Shown piece after piece: positions 27,356 to 36,577 of a stretch of DNA of 64,000 nt (the stretch's first letter is position 1; every line of letters begins with the position of its first letter). Position numbers and translations under genes: made by a program. The stretch comes from Calothrix sp. PCC 7716. GTDB taxonomy: Bacteria; Cyanobacteriota; Cyanobacteriia; Cyanobacteriales; Nostocaceae. Where the stretch lies: NCBI RefSeq assembly GCF_019977735.1, contig NZ_AP025018.1, forward strand, positions 8,126,580 to 8,190,579, given 5' to 3'. The notes below the pieces were generated by a model. It had not been told where the DNA came from and made no database searches. It was given only the letters and a program-made list of their open reading frames with translations.

Positions 27356-28483
27356 ATGGGAAAACTAAGTTTTCTATTTTTAGGTGCTAATAGTCCTTGG
27401 ACTTACGGTATGGCAGAAGCTCTAGCTCAACGCCACCCAACTCATGCAATTGAATTTTATGATTGGCGAACCTATTATACTATCCGTCCAACTTGGTCAA
27501 GCCGTACTCCGCCATCCTTATTACAACGTTCGATGCAAGTAATGCCTACTGGCTATGCAGGACGACTAGAAATATTATTCCGATTTTACTTGCAACAGTT
27601 AATAAAGCAATGGTGTCAGCAACTGAAAAAAGTTTCTGGTGAATACCCTTGGGTTATAGCTTGCCATCCGAATCTTACATACTGGGTTCGTAAAGTTCCA
27701 AGAGAGCGTTTAATATACTATAACTTTGATGACTATACTCTTTATCGACAGTCGCGCAAAAGCCAAATTTTAGAGAAGGAAAAGGAGTTAGTAAACGGCG
27801 CCAATATAACTCTTTGCGCTTCTCACTCGCAATTAATAGCTTTTCAGAAGCTTTACCCTTATAGGTCATCGCAAATTTACCATTTTCCACATGGGTTTGT
27901 AGATACCTACTTTAATTCCCAACCAGAAAATCCTCCGGAACCAATGAGCGTAGGTTACGTTGGTAATTTAGGTGACCGTTTGGATTGGCAATTAATTTAT
28001 CAAGTTATTAAAGCTTGTCCAAAAATAACTTTTGTATTTGTCGGTGGTCGAGATGATCAAGGAATTTTAAAACTGCAAGATTGGCAGTCAACCCGTGAAG
28101 CAGTGCTAGCGTTGCCTAACGTCCGGCATATTGGTAGAGTACCATCAGACCAAGTAGTAAAATATTACTGGTCTTTTGCAGTAAATTGGATTCCCTATGT
28201 AGTAAATCACAAATTTAATCAAGCTGCTTGTCCCACCAAAATTATGGATGGCATCGCTAGCGGGCGCCCAGTTCTTAGTACTAATATTCCAGAGTGCCGT
28301 TTATATCCTGACTGGATTAGTATTTTCCGAACTGTACAAGAGGCATTAATGTACATAGACACCAAGCTTGGTACTTATGAAAGTGATTTAGCTTATAAGC
28401 ATAGCTTGAGACAACTAGAATTTGCACAGCAAAATACTTGGTCAACTCGTGTTCAAAAATTAGAGAATATACTTAAATTATGA
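27356..28483 (+). CDS. Glycosyltransferase, GT1/GT4-like
   Basis: 375 aa. SVGYVGNLGDRLDWQLIYQV opens the second GT-B domain. CPTKIMDGIASGRPVLSTN is the donor-binding loop, in which the usual first glutamate is not obvious. The last four bases overlap the next gene (ATGA), so the two are translated together. It resembles proteins often annotated as glycosyltransferase family 1 in surface-glycan loci. Confidence 0.72.
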   Translation: MGKLSFLFLGANSPWTYGMAEALAQRHPTHAIEFYDWRTYYTIRPTWSSRTPPSLLQRSMQVMPTGYAGRLEILFRFYLQQLIKQWCQQLKKVSGEYPWVIACHPNLTYWVRKVPRERLIYYNFDDYTLYRQSRKSQILEKEKELVNGANITLCASHSQLIAFQKLYPYRSSQIYHFPHGFVDTYFNSQPENPPEPMSVGYVGNLGDRLDWQLIYQVIKACPKITFVFVGGRDDQGILKLQDWQSTREAVLALPNVRHIGRVPSDQVVKYYWSFAVNWIPYVVNHKFNQAACPTKIMDGIASGRPVLSTNIPECRLYPDWISIFRTVQEALMYIDTKLGTYESDLAYKHSLRQLEFAQQNTWSTRVQKLENILKL

Positions 28484-29535
28484 ATATTTGTTTATACTCC
28501 AGTGCATTTTTTCCCAATATTGGTGGTCTAGAGCAAGTAAGTTATACTTTAGCTAACTACTGGGCAAAACAAGAACATAAAGTAAATATCGTCACAGATA
28601 CTCCGGCAACTGACGACCAGGATACAAGTTATATTTTCCCCGTTACTCGTTGTCCAAATTTTGAATCTTGGAAGACACTACTAAATAAAAGCGACTGTAT
28701 TATTTCTAATGGTTATAGCTTGAAACACCTAGCTGTTTGGCTATTATCTCGCAAACCTATAATTTGGATACATCCAATTTATATTCCAAAACTGTTTCAA
28801 GATGGTCAAAACAGTTTGACAAGTCTTATTAAACCTTTACTAAGACGAATGTTTCTGCCTCTAGGGGCTGGGCATATTTATATAAGTCATGCTATTAAGC
28901 AACAAGTTGGCGCCCGTAAAGGTGTTGTAATTTATAATCCAATAGAAAATCAGTTTCGACCTTTAGCTAACATAAAAATAGACAATGATTTTGCCTTTTT
29001 TGGTAGAATGATTCCAGATAAGGGAGTTGATACATTACTGGAAGCTTTAGCAATTTGTAAAAGGAAAAATAAAATATATAAGCTTGATTTATATGGTGAA
29101 GGTTCTTACGTTGAAGAACTACGGCAGCTAGCCTTTACTCTGGGTATAGAATCACAACTACGCTGGTATCCTTTCTTACGTGGTGAAAAATTAGTGCAGG
29201 CTATGAATGCTGCTGGTGTTGTGGTAGTACCTTCTCGATGGGCAGAGCCTATGGGTATAGTAGCAGTGGAAGCAATGGCTTGTGGAAAAGCAGTGATTGG
29301 TTCACGTTGGGGTGGTTTAGGAGAAGTTTTAGAAGGTTACGGTATGACCTTTGAAAATGGTAATGCTGAACAACTAGCAGAATGTATGATTCAGCTTAAA
29401 GAGCATCCTGATTTACAAATAAATCTAGAAAAGAAAGCATATGAGAGGTCGCATGATTTTTTAATAGACACAATTGGCACTAAATATCTAAAAATTATTG
29501 AAAGTATTTTGAATAATAGATTGAAAAATAGATAA
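28480..29535 (+). CDS. Glycosyltransferase, GT4 family
   Basis: 351 aa. The start is typical: ICLYSSAFFPNIGGLEQVS, with the glycine-rich acceptor loop. FFGRMIPDKGVDTLLEA and SRWAEPMGIVAVEAMACGKAV contain the GT4 donor site with the E-x7-E pattern. It overlaps both neighbours (four bases upstream, one base downstream), showing a tightly packed operon. Confidence 0.88.
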   Translation: MNICLYSSAFFPNIGGLEQVSYTLANYWAKQEHKVNIVTDTPATDDQDTSYIFPVTRCPNFESWKTLLNKSDCIISNGYSLKHLAVWLLSRKPIIWIHPIYIPKLFQDGQNSLTSLIKPLLRRMFLPLGAGHIYISHAIKQQVGARKGVVIYNPIENQFRPLANIKIDNDFAFFGRMIPDKGVDTLLEALAICKRKNKIYKLDLYGEGSYVEELRQLAFTLGIESQLRWYPFLRGEKLVQAMNAAGVVVVPSRWAEPMGIVAVEAMACGKAVIGSRWGGLGEVLEGYGMTFENGNAEQLAECMIQLKEHPDLQINLEKKAYERSHDFLIDTIGTKYLKIIESILNNRLKNR

Positions 29536-30749
29536 TGAGTCAGTACGTTTGTGCATTTCGAGGGCGTAGGGATAATTATCAGATTCCCTTGGCTTTGGCG
29601 GAAAAAGGTTTACTAAATCAACTTATCACTGATTTTTATGCAGTAGACTTTATTCAGCAAGTTTCTCCTCTGTTACCTAAAAAGTGGCAAAATAAAATCT
29701 CCTTTAGATTAGAATCTAACATTCCCATAGAGCAAGTAAGATGTCTATGGGGTTCTGGTGTACTTGAACAAACTCGCCATTATCTAGGCTTTTCTCCTGC
29801 TACTACTTTTGCTTGGTTAGATAAAAATTTTGCCGAAGCAGCTGCGTTACAGGCACGTAAAACCAAAAGTAATTTACTGCTCTACACGCCATATGCTTGG
29901 GAAGCTTTTATTGCGTCTTATCAACATAATCCTCGGAAAATTTTGTTTGAATTTCACCCCCACCCTGAAGTTGAAATCCCTTTGTTAGCACAAGACTTAA
30001 AACGCTTTCCCTTTGTGCAAGAATCTTATTCAGAACAAACTGGCGCCCACTTACCAGAAGAATTGCAAGTCAGAGTTAAAGACTGTTGGCGCCATGCTGA
30101 TATTATTTTGTGTGCAAGTAGCTTTACTAAGCAAACTTTAATAGCAGCTGGAGCAGAACCTAATTCCTGTAAGGTAATTCCCTATGGTATTGACTTGCCT
30201 TTACTACCATTGCACTCATTTAAATTAGATAGTTTGGATAGTTTCCAGGCGCTTTTTGTAGGTTCTGGATGCCAACGCAAAGGCTTGCATCATTTACTCT
30301 ATGCATGGCAAAAAGCTCATTTGCCAAAGGAAAGTTTGCTGACATTAGTTTGTAGGTACTTAGACCCAGGTATGGAATCTCTTGTGTCTCAAACTCCACG
30401 AGTACGTCTAATTCGAGGCATAGATGCAGCTTCTTTGCGCCATCTTTATCACAATAGTTCTCTTTTTGTCATGCCCTCTCTAACTGAAGGGTTTGGGCAA
30501 GTATTTCTAGAAGCACTCAGTTATGGTTGCCCTGTACTTGGAACGGCTAATACTTGCCTACCTGATTTAGGTAGAGAGGAAGATGGCATTTTTTTGGCAG
30601 AAGTGGGAAATTTAGACCACCTAATCTCTCAACTTGAATACTTGTCAAGCTTTATACCAGTTAACCCTCAAGTACGTGAAAAGGCGCGTTCTTGTGCAGA
30701 GCATTTTCCTTGGAAGAGTTTTCGTGATGCAATTTGTAGTTTTCTGTAA
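29535..30749 (+). CDS. Glycosyltransferase, GT4 family
   Basis: 404 aa. The GT-B C-terminal domain has LFVGSGCQRKGLHHLLYAW and SLTEGFGQVFLEALSYGCPV with the E-x7-E donor-binding pair. The N-terminal part (FRGRRDNYQIPLALAE) resembles transferases in which the acceptor loop is YQ-rich. Its start codon shares one base with the previous stop. Confidence 0.86.
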   Translation: MSQYVCAFRGRRDNYQIPLALAEKGLLNQLITDFYAVDFIQQVSPLLPKKWQNKISFRLESNIPIEQVRCLWGSGVLEQTRHYLGFSPATTFAWLDKNFAEAAALQARKTKSNLLLYTPYAWEAFIASYQHNPRKILFEFHPHPEVEIPLLAQDLKRFPFVQESYSEQTGAHLPEELQVRVKDCWRHADIILCASSFTKQTLIAAGAEPNSCKVIPYGIDLPLLPLHSFKLDSLDSFQALFVGSGCQRKGLHHLLYAWQKAHLPKESLLTLVCRYLDPGMESLVSQTPRVRLIRGIDAASLRHLYHNSSLFVMPSLTEGFGQVFLEALSYGCPVLGTANTCLPDLGREEDGIFLAEVGNLDHLISQLEYLSSFIPVNPQVREKARSCAEHFPWKSFRDAICSFL

Positions 30750-30755
30750 TTACAC

Positions 30756-30780
30756 GTAGGGTGGGCAGTGCCCAGCTTAC
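30756..30780. repeat. GGTGGGCAGTGCCC palindrome
   Basis: GTAGGGTGGGCAGTGCCCAGC, an interspersed palindrome also present as GGTGGGCAGTGCCCACC at 55754-55770. A GTG inside it (30768) is in frame with the next gene but is not likely to be the start. Confidence 0.55.
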
Positions 30781-30803
30781 ATTCGCAAGTCAATAAATTG
30801 GAA

Positions 30804-32078
30804 ATGGTTGGAATATATAAAGATTTATTTATTGTTATTTGCCTGGGTTTGTTAGGTTGGGGAGTGATACGTATAGAGCGAATTTATCAATATCCATTTT
30901 TTATGGGTAGTATGTTTACATCATTTATACTACCTCAAGCTTTTGCTTTAATTAGTAAACCTGAACAAGTCACCTTAGAGGCTCTCCAAAGAGTATTATT
31001 AGTCTCATGTCTTTGCGCTACCGCCTGTTGGATAGGCTATCAAATAAGACCAGACCCAAAATGGTTGACTAAACTAAATACTGCTATCGATGAGCGTAAA
31101 TTATTTAGAGCAGGAATTGTCCTAATGACTAGTGGCTTGTTCTTTACTTTATTACTTTCTCGCACAACTGCCGCTACTGGAGAAAATGGTAATTGGTCAG
31201 GTTTAGCCACAATATATCTTAATTTTTCTCAAACTACTCAAATTGCTTTGGGAATTTTTATTTTAAAATTCATACAGCGTCCTAATATTATTAATTTTAT
31301 TTGTACAGTGTTCTCCGCTTGGCCCCTACTGGGTGCAGTTATTATCGGACGTCGGCAACCTACTATGACACTTCTCGTTACCATAGGACTTTCATTATTC
31401 TGGGTTCGTCGCTTAGTACCACCTCGAATATTAGTTGTTATAGGTATGCTTTCAATAGCTGTTCTCATTCCAGTTTTAGGTACGTTACGTGGCGATTTCT
31501 GGAATTTGGTTTTTAGTGGTAAATGGCAGGATGTCTTAGCTGTATCTCAACACGCTTTTGGTAATCAACAAAAGGGAGATTTATTAGAACTAAGAAATGC
31601 AGCATTAGTAATGGATGCAGTAGAGCGGACGGGTTTATTTGGATATGGCACTGGATGGTGGGATAGTATTGTACTTCAATGGGTACCTGGACAAATTGTA
31701 GGTTTTGACTTTAAGAAGTCTCTACAATTTAACTTGTGGGATAAATACTTAAATTTATTAAAAGATTTTTATGGCTATAAAAACCCTGCTGGTGCAACAT
31801 TTACTGGTATTGGAGATTCTTTTGTAGAATTGAGCTACTTTGGCTTTCTTAGTTTTGCGCTGATAGCCTATATTTTTAAACATATATGGATATCAGCTAC
31901 CTATTATAAAAGTACTTGTAGTCGAATATTATATCTCGGGCTAGTTAGTCCAGCAATGATAGCTCTAACGCATTCTGTTGGATTTGCAATACAACAATCA
32001 AGCTTTCAATTAATTTTTATAGGTTTAGCTTTATATTATTCTAGGGTTAAACATAAATATTCAACCGAATGGGTATAA
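30804..32078 (+). CDS. Wzy/O-antigen-polymerase-like membrane protein
   Basis: 424 aa from the ATG at 30804. An earlier GTG at 30768 lies in a dispersed palindrome. About ten membrane helices are predicted, with a large outside loop of about 100 residues between FGNQQKGDLLELRN and GATFTGIGDSFVEL, the layout of polysaccharide polymerases of the Wzy/EpsG kind. Wzy proteins are poorly conserved, so the call rests on topology and position among glycosyltransferases. It should join repeat units on the outer face of the membrane. Confidence 0.68.
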   Translation: MVGIYKDLFIVICLGLLGWGVIRIERIYQYPFFMGSMFTSFILPQAFALISKPEQVTLEALQRVLLVSCLCATACWIGYQIRPDPKWLTKLNTAIDERKLFRAGIVLMTSGLFFTLLLSRTTAATGENGNWSGLATIYLNFSQTTQIALGIFILKFIQRPNIINFICTVFSAWPLLGAVIIGRRQPTMTLLVTIGLSLFWVRRLVPPRILVVIGMLSIAVLIPVLGTLRGDFWNLVFSGKWQDVLAVSQHAFGNQQKGDLLELRNAALVMDAVERTGLFGYGTGWWDSIVLQWVPGQIVGFDFKKSLQFNLWDKYLNLLKDFYGYKNPAGATFTGIGDSFVELSYFGFLSFALIAYIFKHIWISATYYKSTCSRILYLGLVSPAMIALTHSVGFAIQQSSFQLIFIGLALYYSRVKHKYSTEWV

Positions 32079-32080
32079 AT

Positions 32081-33190
32081 ATGAAAATATTAAATTTAAT
32101 GCAGTGCTTAAATCTTGGAGGGATGGAACAATCGGCATACATTTTAATGAGAGAAACGCATGAAAAAATGATAACGTGGCAAGTACAAAGTATTACTCCT
32201 GGTGGTGTAGGTAAAAAAATTGCTGCTAACTTAAATATTCCAGCAAAAGATAACTTATATATAGGAAAGTTTGGCTGGCGCTCCTACTTTGAACTCAAGA
32301 GAAAAATTTTAGAGTTCATCGGTGATATTATTTTAGTGACTGGTCCTAGCTTGACATCTTGTTTAGCGATTAAGGGAAGTTCTTATAAGAAAGTGCTTGG
32401 AATACATTTTTGTCATGGTAGTTCTATTAAAGAAAGATTCAAGTGGAAATTGTTTTATCATTTTTTTGGTAAAGATTATGATGCAATTATATGTCATTCT
32501 CAATACATTCTAGAAGAGGCTAAACAGATAGCGCCTTATCTTGAAGATAAACTTCATTTAATTGAATATTCAACTCAACACTGTTCAATAACAAGTGAAA
32601 AGGATAAGTTTACTGCCCGTCAGCACTTAAATATTCCTACTGATAAGTTGATTATAGGTAATGCTGGATGGTTAATCGAAAGAAAGCGTTTTGATATTTT
32701 TATACAGGTATGTGCAAAAATATGCAAATCGTATCCAAATGTTTTTTGCCTTATTGCTGGTGATGGTCCTATGCGTCAAGACTTAAAGATACAAGCTCGT
32801 GATTTAGGCATTATCGATAAGGTGAAGTTTCTAGGTTGGCAGGAAGATTTACATACTTTCTATCAAGCTTTAGATTTAGTACTATTTAACTCTAATTCTG
32901 ATGCATTTGGTCGCACAGTTATGGAGGCAATGGGATATGGAGTTCCAGTTGTTGCATCTGTTTTAGAAGGTGGTACAGATTCTGTTATAATTCATAAAGA
33001 AAATGGATATTTAATACCAGAACACGACATTGAACAGCTTGCTGAATATTGTTTGAAGCTCATAAATGAACAAGACTTGTATCAAAAATTTCAGTTAGCT
33101 TCAATAGAAACTATTCGCAAGCGCTTTAGTAATGACTTATATGTTCAGAAGTACTTAGAAGTGTTTAATGATGTTTTAAAAGCATCTTAA
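32081..33190 (+). CDS. Glycosyltransferase, GT4 family
   Basis: 369 aa from the ATG at 32081; the in-frame ATG at 32069 overlaps the previous stop codon and adds four residues. KILNLMQCLNLGGMEQSAY is the classic GT4 N-terminal loop. GNAGWLIERKRFDIFIQV and SNSDAFGRTVMEAMGYGVPVV hold the donor site with the glutamate pattern. It transfers a hexose-type sugar inside the cell. Confidence 0.88.
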   Translation: MKILNLMQCLNLGGMEQSAYILMRETHEKMITWQVQSITPGGVGKKIAANLNIPAKDNLYIGKFGWRSYFELKRKILEFIGDIILVTGPSLTSCLAIKGSSYKKVLGIHFCHGSSIKERFKWKLFYHFFGKDYDAIICHSQYILEEAKQIAPYLEDKLHLIEYSTQHCSITSEKDKFTARQHLNIPTDKLIIGNAGWLIERKRFDIFIQVCAKICKSYPNVFCLIAGDGPMRQDLKIQARDLGIIDKVKFLGWQEDLHTFYQALDLVLFNSNSDAFGRTVMEAMGYGVPVVASVLEGGTDSVIIHKENGYLIPEHDIEQLAEYCLKLINEQDLYQKFQLASIETIRKRFSNDLYVQKYLEVFNDVLKAS

Positions 33191-33201
33191 AAGGTATAAA
33201 A

Positions 33202-34341
33202 ATGCATATCGTTATAATATTTATCAATATTGGTAGCTACCACGCTGCTCGACTTCGTGCTGTTTATTCTGCTTGTCAGGAAAAAGGCTGGAATTTTACG
33301 GCAGTCCAAGTTACAGATAATACCCTAGAGCATCCTTGGGGTGATTTAGAGCAGGAAATAACATTTCCTTTGAAAACCCTTTTGCCTAAAGACTGCACAT
33401 CTAACAAACCAGAAGCTGTACTACCTGGTTTTTTAGATAATTTACTACCTGATGCGGTTGCTATCCCTGGTTGGGGATTCCCTGTATCCCGTGCAGCACT
33501 CTCTTGGTGTAGGCGCCACCATATTCCAACTATAGTAATGAGTGAAACAAAGTGGGATGATGAACCACGACAATGGTGGAAGGAGAAACTCAAATTTTGG
33601 TTATGTATTAACAAGTTTGATGCAGCATTGGTGGGAGGGAAACTACACCGCGACTACCTTATCAAGTTAGGCTTTCCTAGGGATCGCATTTTTTATGGGT
33701 ACGATACTGTTGATAACGATCACTTTAGCCAAACAGCATACAGAGCTAGGCAAAACCCAGAAAAAGCAAGGCAAAGACAACCACAAATTCCCACAAAACT
33801 GTATTTTATAGTTTTGACACGCCTGTTAAAACGGAAAAATGTAGATCGCTTAGTTAAAGCTTATGCTAATTATCGCCAACAAATAGGGATCGAAAAAGCT
33901 TGGGATTTAATCATATGTGGTAGCGGTGAAGAAGAAAGTAACATTCGTCAATTAATCGATAAACTGGGCGCCACAGACTGTGTGCATTTACCTGGCTTTA
34001 TCCCGTATCAAGCTTTAGGAGATTGGTATGGGTTAGCTGGTGCTTTTATCCATCCTGCACTCTTAGAACCTTGGGGTTTGGTAGTGAATGAAGCTTGTGC
34101 AGCAGGATTACCAATTATTTGCAGCCATACAGTCGGGTCTGCTAGCGAACTTGTCCAAGATGGGAAAAATGGTCTGCTGTTTGACCCAGAAAACATTTCA
34201 GACATTACTCGTACTTTAATAAGTATTTCTCAAATGGATGCCGAAATGCGGATAAAAATGGGAGATTTGAGTCAGGAAATTATTGCTAACTACAGTACTG
34301 AAAATTTTGCTGAGGGTATTCGTAAAGCAATTAATGTATAG
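33202..34341 (+). CDS. Glycosyltransferase, GT4-like
   Basis: 379 aa. The C-terminal domain shows LTRLLKRKNVDRLVKAY and ALLEPWGLVVNEACAAGLPII with the E-x7-E donor motif. The N-terminus (IVIIFINIGSYHAARLRAV) fits acceptor domains of GT4 proteins. It starts 11 bases after its neighbour. A gap of about 200 bases follows, in which no gene was recognised. Confidence 0.85.
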   Translation: MHIVIIFINIGSYHAARLRAVYSACQEKGWNFTAVQVTDNTLEHPWGDLEQEITFPLKTLLPKDCTSNKPEAVLPGFLDNLLPDAVAIPGWGFPVSRAALSWCRRHHIPTIVMSETKWDDEPRQWWKEKLKFWLCINKFDAALVGGKLHRDYLIKLGFPRDRIFYGYDTVDNDHFSQTAYRARQNPEKARQRQPQIPTKLYFIVLTRLLKRKNVDRLVKAYANYRQQIGIEKAWDLIICGSGEEESNIRQLIDKLGATDCVHLPGFIPYQALGDWYGLAGAFIHPALLEPWGLVVNEACAAGLPIICSHTVGSASELVQDGKNGLLFDPENISDITRTLISISQMDAEMRIKMGDLSQEIIANYSTENFAEGIRKAINV

Positions 34342-34543
34342 CAGTTCGCGCATTATGTGTCAAAAAATATACTTCAACCCTTTAAGAAATCGTGAAATTT
34401 ATTTTAAATTTTGCCAAATATTACTAGGTAATTTTAACGTAAATTTGAATTTTTACCCTTTAATTATTGCAAAAGTATTTTGCTTAATATCTAATTTGAT
34501 CTACCAAGTGTTCTTGAAATCATAATAAATGAAATGAATAGGT

Positions 34544-35728
34544 ATGAAAATTTTACTTGTTATTCCTGGTATTGGTAATGTTTATGGTGGTACTTCTAAG
34601 GTAGCAATTGAATTTGCCCAAGCTTTGGGTAAACTAGGTATTGACATTGATATTGTAACTACTAATGCCAATGGCTTAGAAGATTTAGACGTACCATTAA
34701 GAACTTGGCTTAATCAGGGAGTTTACCGTCTTCAGTACTTTCCACGCTGGCATATTGGAGATTATAAATTAAGTACTTCATTGACAAAATGGCTTTTTAA
34801 TAATGTGACTAACTACGACTTAGTACACACAATTGCTGTTTTTTCCTATCCAGTTTCCATTACTCACCTAGCATGTAAAACCCATAACGTTCCTTATATC
34901 AACAGCCCTCACGGAATGTTAGAGCCTTGGGCACTTAGTTATAAATCTTGGAAGAAAAAACTTTACTACAACGTAGTAGAAAGAACTGCTCTCGATAATG
35001 CTAGTGCTATTCACATGTTAAATCAGGCAGAATCACAAAACGCTAAACCTTTAAATATCAAAGCACCTTTATTTGTAGTACCCAACGGTATCAATTACCA
35101 AGAGTTTGAACTACAACATAACCCCGAAGCTTTTTACGAACAATTTCCCCATACGCACGACAAAACCTTAGTTCTCTTTTTAGGTCGTATAGACCCGAAA
35201 AAGGGACTTGACTTGTTGGCGCCTGCGTTTGCCAAAGCATTAGCTAAATTCAATAACGCTCATCTAATTGTTGCAGGTTCCGATAGTATTGGATTTTTAC
35301 CAACAGCTAAAAATTACTTTGCTGAAGAAGGTTGCCTTAATGCTGTCACGTTTACAGGCATGTTGACTGGCGCCATGAAATATGCTGCACTTGCTGCCGC
35401 TAATATTTATGTTGCACCTTCCTATTCAGAAGGGTTTAGTATGTCTGTTTTAGAAGGGATGGCTTCAGGTTTACCTTGCATAATCACTAAAGGTTGTAAT
35501 TTTCCTGAAGCTGCAAACAATCAAGCTGCTAAAGTTGTTGACATTGAAAGCAATGCTATTGCCAACGCTTTAATTGATTGTCTAAGCAATCCAGAACAAG
35601 CGAAAATAATGGGTGAGCGTGCGCGTCAATTGGTCTTTGAGAAATATACCTGGGACAAAGTAGCTTGCCAAATGCAAGAAGTTTACTCTTGTTTACTCCA
35701 GCACCAGCCAGTTATGGCTGTAAGTTAA
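34544..35728 (+). CDS. Glycosyltransferase, GT4 family
   Basis: 394 aa. KILLVIPGIGNVYGGTSKVA starts the acceptor domain. NSPHGMLEPWALSYKSWKK is the segment shared with WcaI/PelF-type GT4 proteins. FLGRIDPKKGLDLL and SYSEGFSMSVLEGMASGLPC carry the donor-binding glutamates. Three bases separate it from the GT2 gene downstream. Confidence 0.88.
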   Translation: MKILLVIPGIGNVYGGTSKVAIEFAQALGKLGIDIDIVTTNANGLEDLDVPLRTWLNQGVYRLQYFPRWHIGDYKLSTSLTKWLFNNVTNYDLVHTIAVFSYPVSITHLACKTHNVPYINSPHGMLEPWALSYKSWKKKLYYNVVERTALDNASAIHMLNQAESQNAKPLNIKAPLFVVPNGINYQEFELQHNPEAFYEQFPHTHDKTLVLFLGRIDPKKGLDLLAPAFAKALAKFNNAHLIVAGSDSIGFLPTAKNYFAEEGCLNAVTFTGMLTGAMKYAALAAANIYVAPSYSEGFSMSVLEGMASGLPCIITKGCNFPEAANNQAAKVVDIESNAIANALIDCLSNPEQAKIMGERARQLVFEKYTWDKVACQMQEVYSCLLQHQPVMAVS

Positions 35729-35731
35729 TAT

Positions 35732-36499
35732 ATGTTAGAAAAAATAACTCCTGTTATTCTCACCTATAATGAGGCGCCCAACATTAACCGGACTCTTGAA
35801 AAGTTGTGTTGGGCAACGCAAATTATTGTAATTGACAGTTATAGCACTGATGAAACTCTAGATATTCTCAAATCATATCCACAAGTTCAAATATTTCAAC
35901 GTGTATTTGATACTCATGCAATACAGTGGAATTACGGCTTACAACAAGTAACTTCTGACTGGGTACTTTCTTTAGATGCCGATTACACGCTTTCTTCGGA
36001 GCTAATTGCTGAAATCAAAGCATTACCTGAAAAGACATCAGTAGATGGGTATTATTGTAAATTTAAATACTGTGTATTTGGTAAACCCTTGCGCGGTACA
36101 ATACTTCCTCCCCGACAAGTGCTGTTCCGTAAAGACAAATCTATTTATATAGATGATGGACATACACAGCTTTTAGAAGTCAAAGGTCAGTCGGGGATGC
36201 TTTCAAGTTATATCTACCACGATGACCGTAAACCTTTAAGTCGTTGGTTATGGGCACAAGACCGTTACTTGGTAATTGAAGCTAAAAAATTACAACAAAC
36301 TCCAGTTAATAAGCTGAGTTTGAGCGATACTATCCGCAAACAAAAAATAGTGGCGCCGTTTGTTGTCTTAGTTTACTGCTTAATTCTCAAAGGTGGTATT
36401 TTGGATGGATGGCGAGGCTGGTATTATGCATTTCAACGTGTTTTGGCTGAAATTATTCTGGCAATTCGTTTAATTGAAATGGAGAGACGTTACATGTAA
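35732..36499 (+). CDS. Glycosyltransferase, GT2 family (WaaE-like)
   Basis: 255 aa. ITPVILTYNEAPNINRTLEK and VIDSYSTDETLDI begin the GT-A fold, and SLDADYTLS provides the metal-binding DAD. The C-terminal hydrophobic helix (VAPFVVLVYCLILKGG) and basic linker suggest attachment to the membrane. The pattern resembles the KdtX/WaaE beta-glycosyltransferases. It ends the run of transferases begun at 26136. Confidence 0.86.
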   Translation: MLEKITPVILTYNEAPNINRTLEKLCWATQIIVIDSYSTDETLDILKSYPQVQIFQRVFDTHAIQWNYGLQQVTSDWVLSLDADYTLSSELIAEIKALPEKTSVDGYYCKFKYCVFGKPLRGTILPPRQVLFRKDKSIYIDDGHTQLLEVKGQSGMLSSYIYHDDRKPLSRWLWAQDRYLVIEAKKLQQTPVNKLSLSDTIRKQKIVAPFVVLVYCLILKGGILDGWRGWYYAFQRVLAEIILAIRLIEMERRYM

Positions 36500-36501
36500 C
36501 T

Positions 36502-36567
36502 AGAAACCGGGTTTCTTTATTGAAATCTTGTAATAAAATAATGATTGTACGTAGAAACCCGGTTTCT
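36502..36567. repeat. Two AGAAACCCGGTTTCT palindromes
   Basis: AGAAACCGGGTTTCT at 36502-36516 and AGAAACCCGGTTTCT at 36553-36567 are themselves palindromes and pair with each other. They lie between convergent genes and could stop transcription from both sides. Confidence 0.65.
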
Positions 36568-36577
36568 TTGCGTATGA

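Noticed and set aside
30804-32078. Exosortase as an alternative for the polytopic protein
   Set aside because: No exosortase active-site pattern with C, R and H in the expected order was found; the long periplasmic loop fits a polymerase better.
33276-33614. 112-codon minus-strand frame
   Set aside because: It lies opposite a well-supported GT4 gene and shows no domain or ribosome site.
34283-34525. 80-codon plus-strand frame after a glycosyltransferase
   Set aside because: It begins inside the transferase in another frame, has low-complexity AT-driven composition and no ribosome site.
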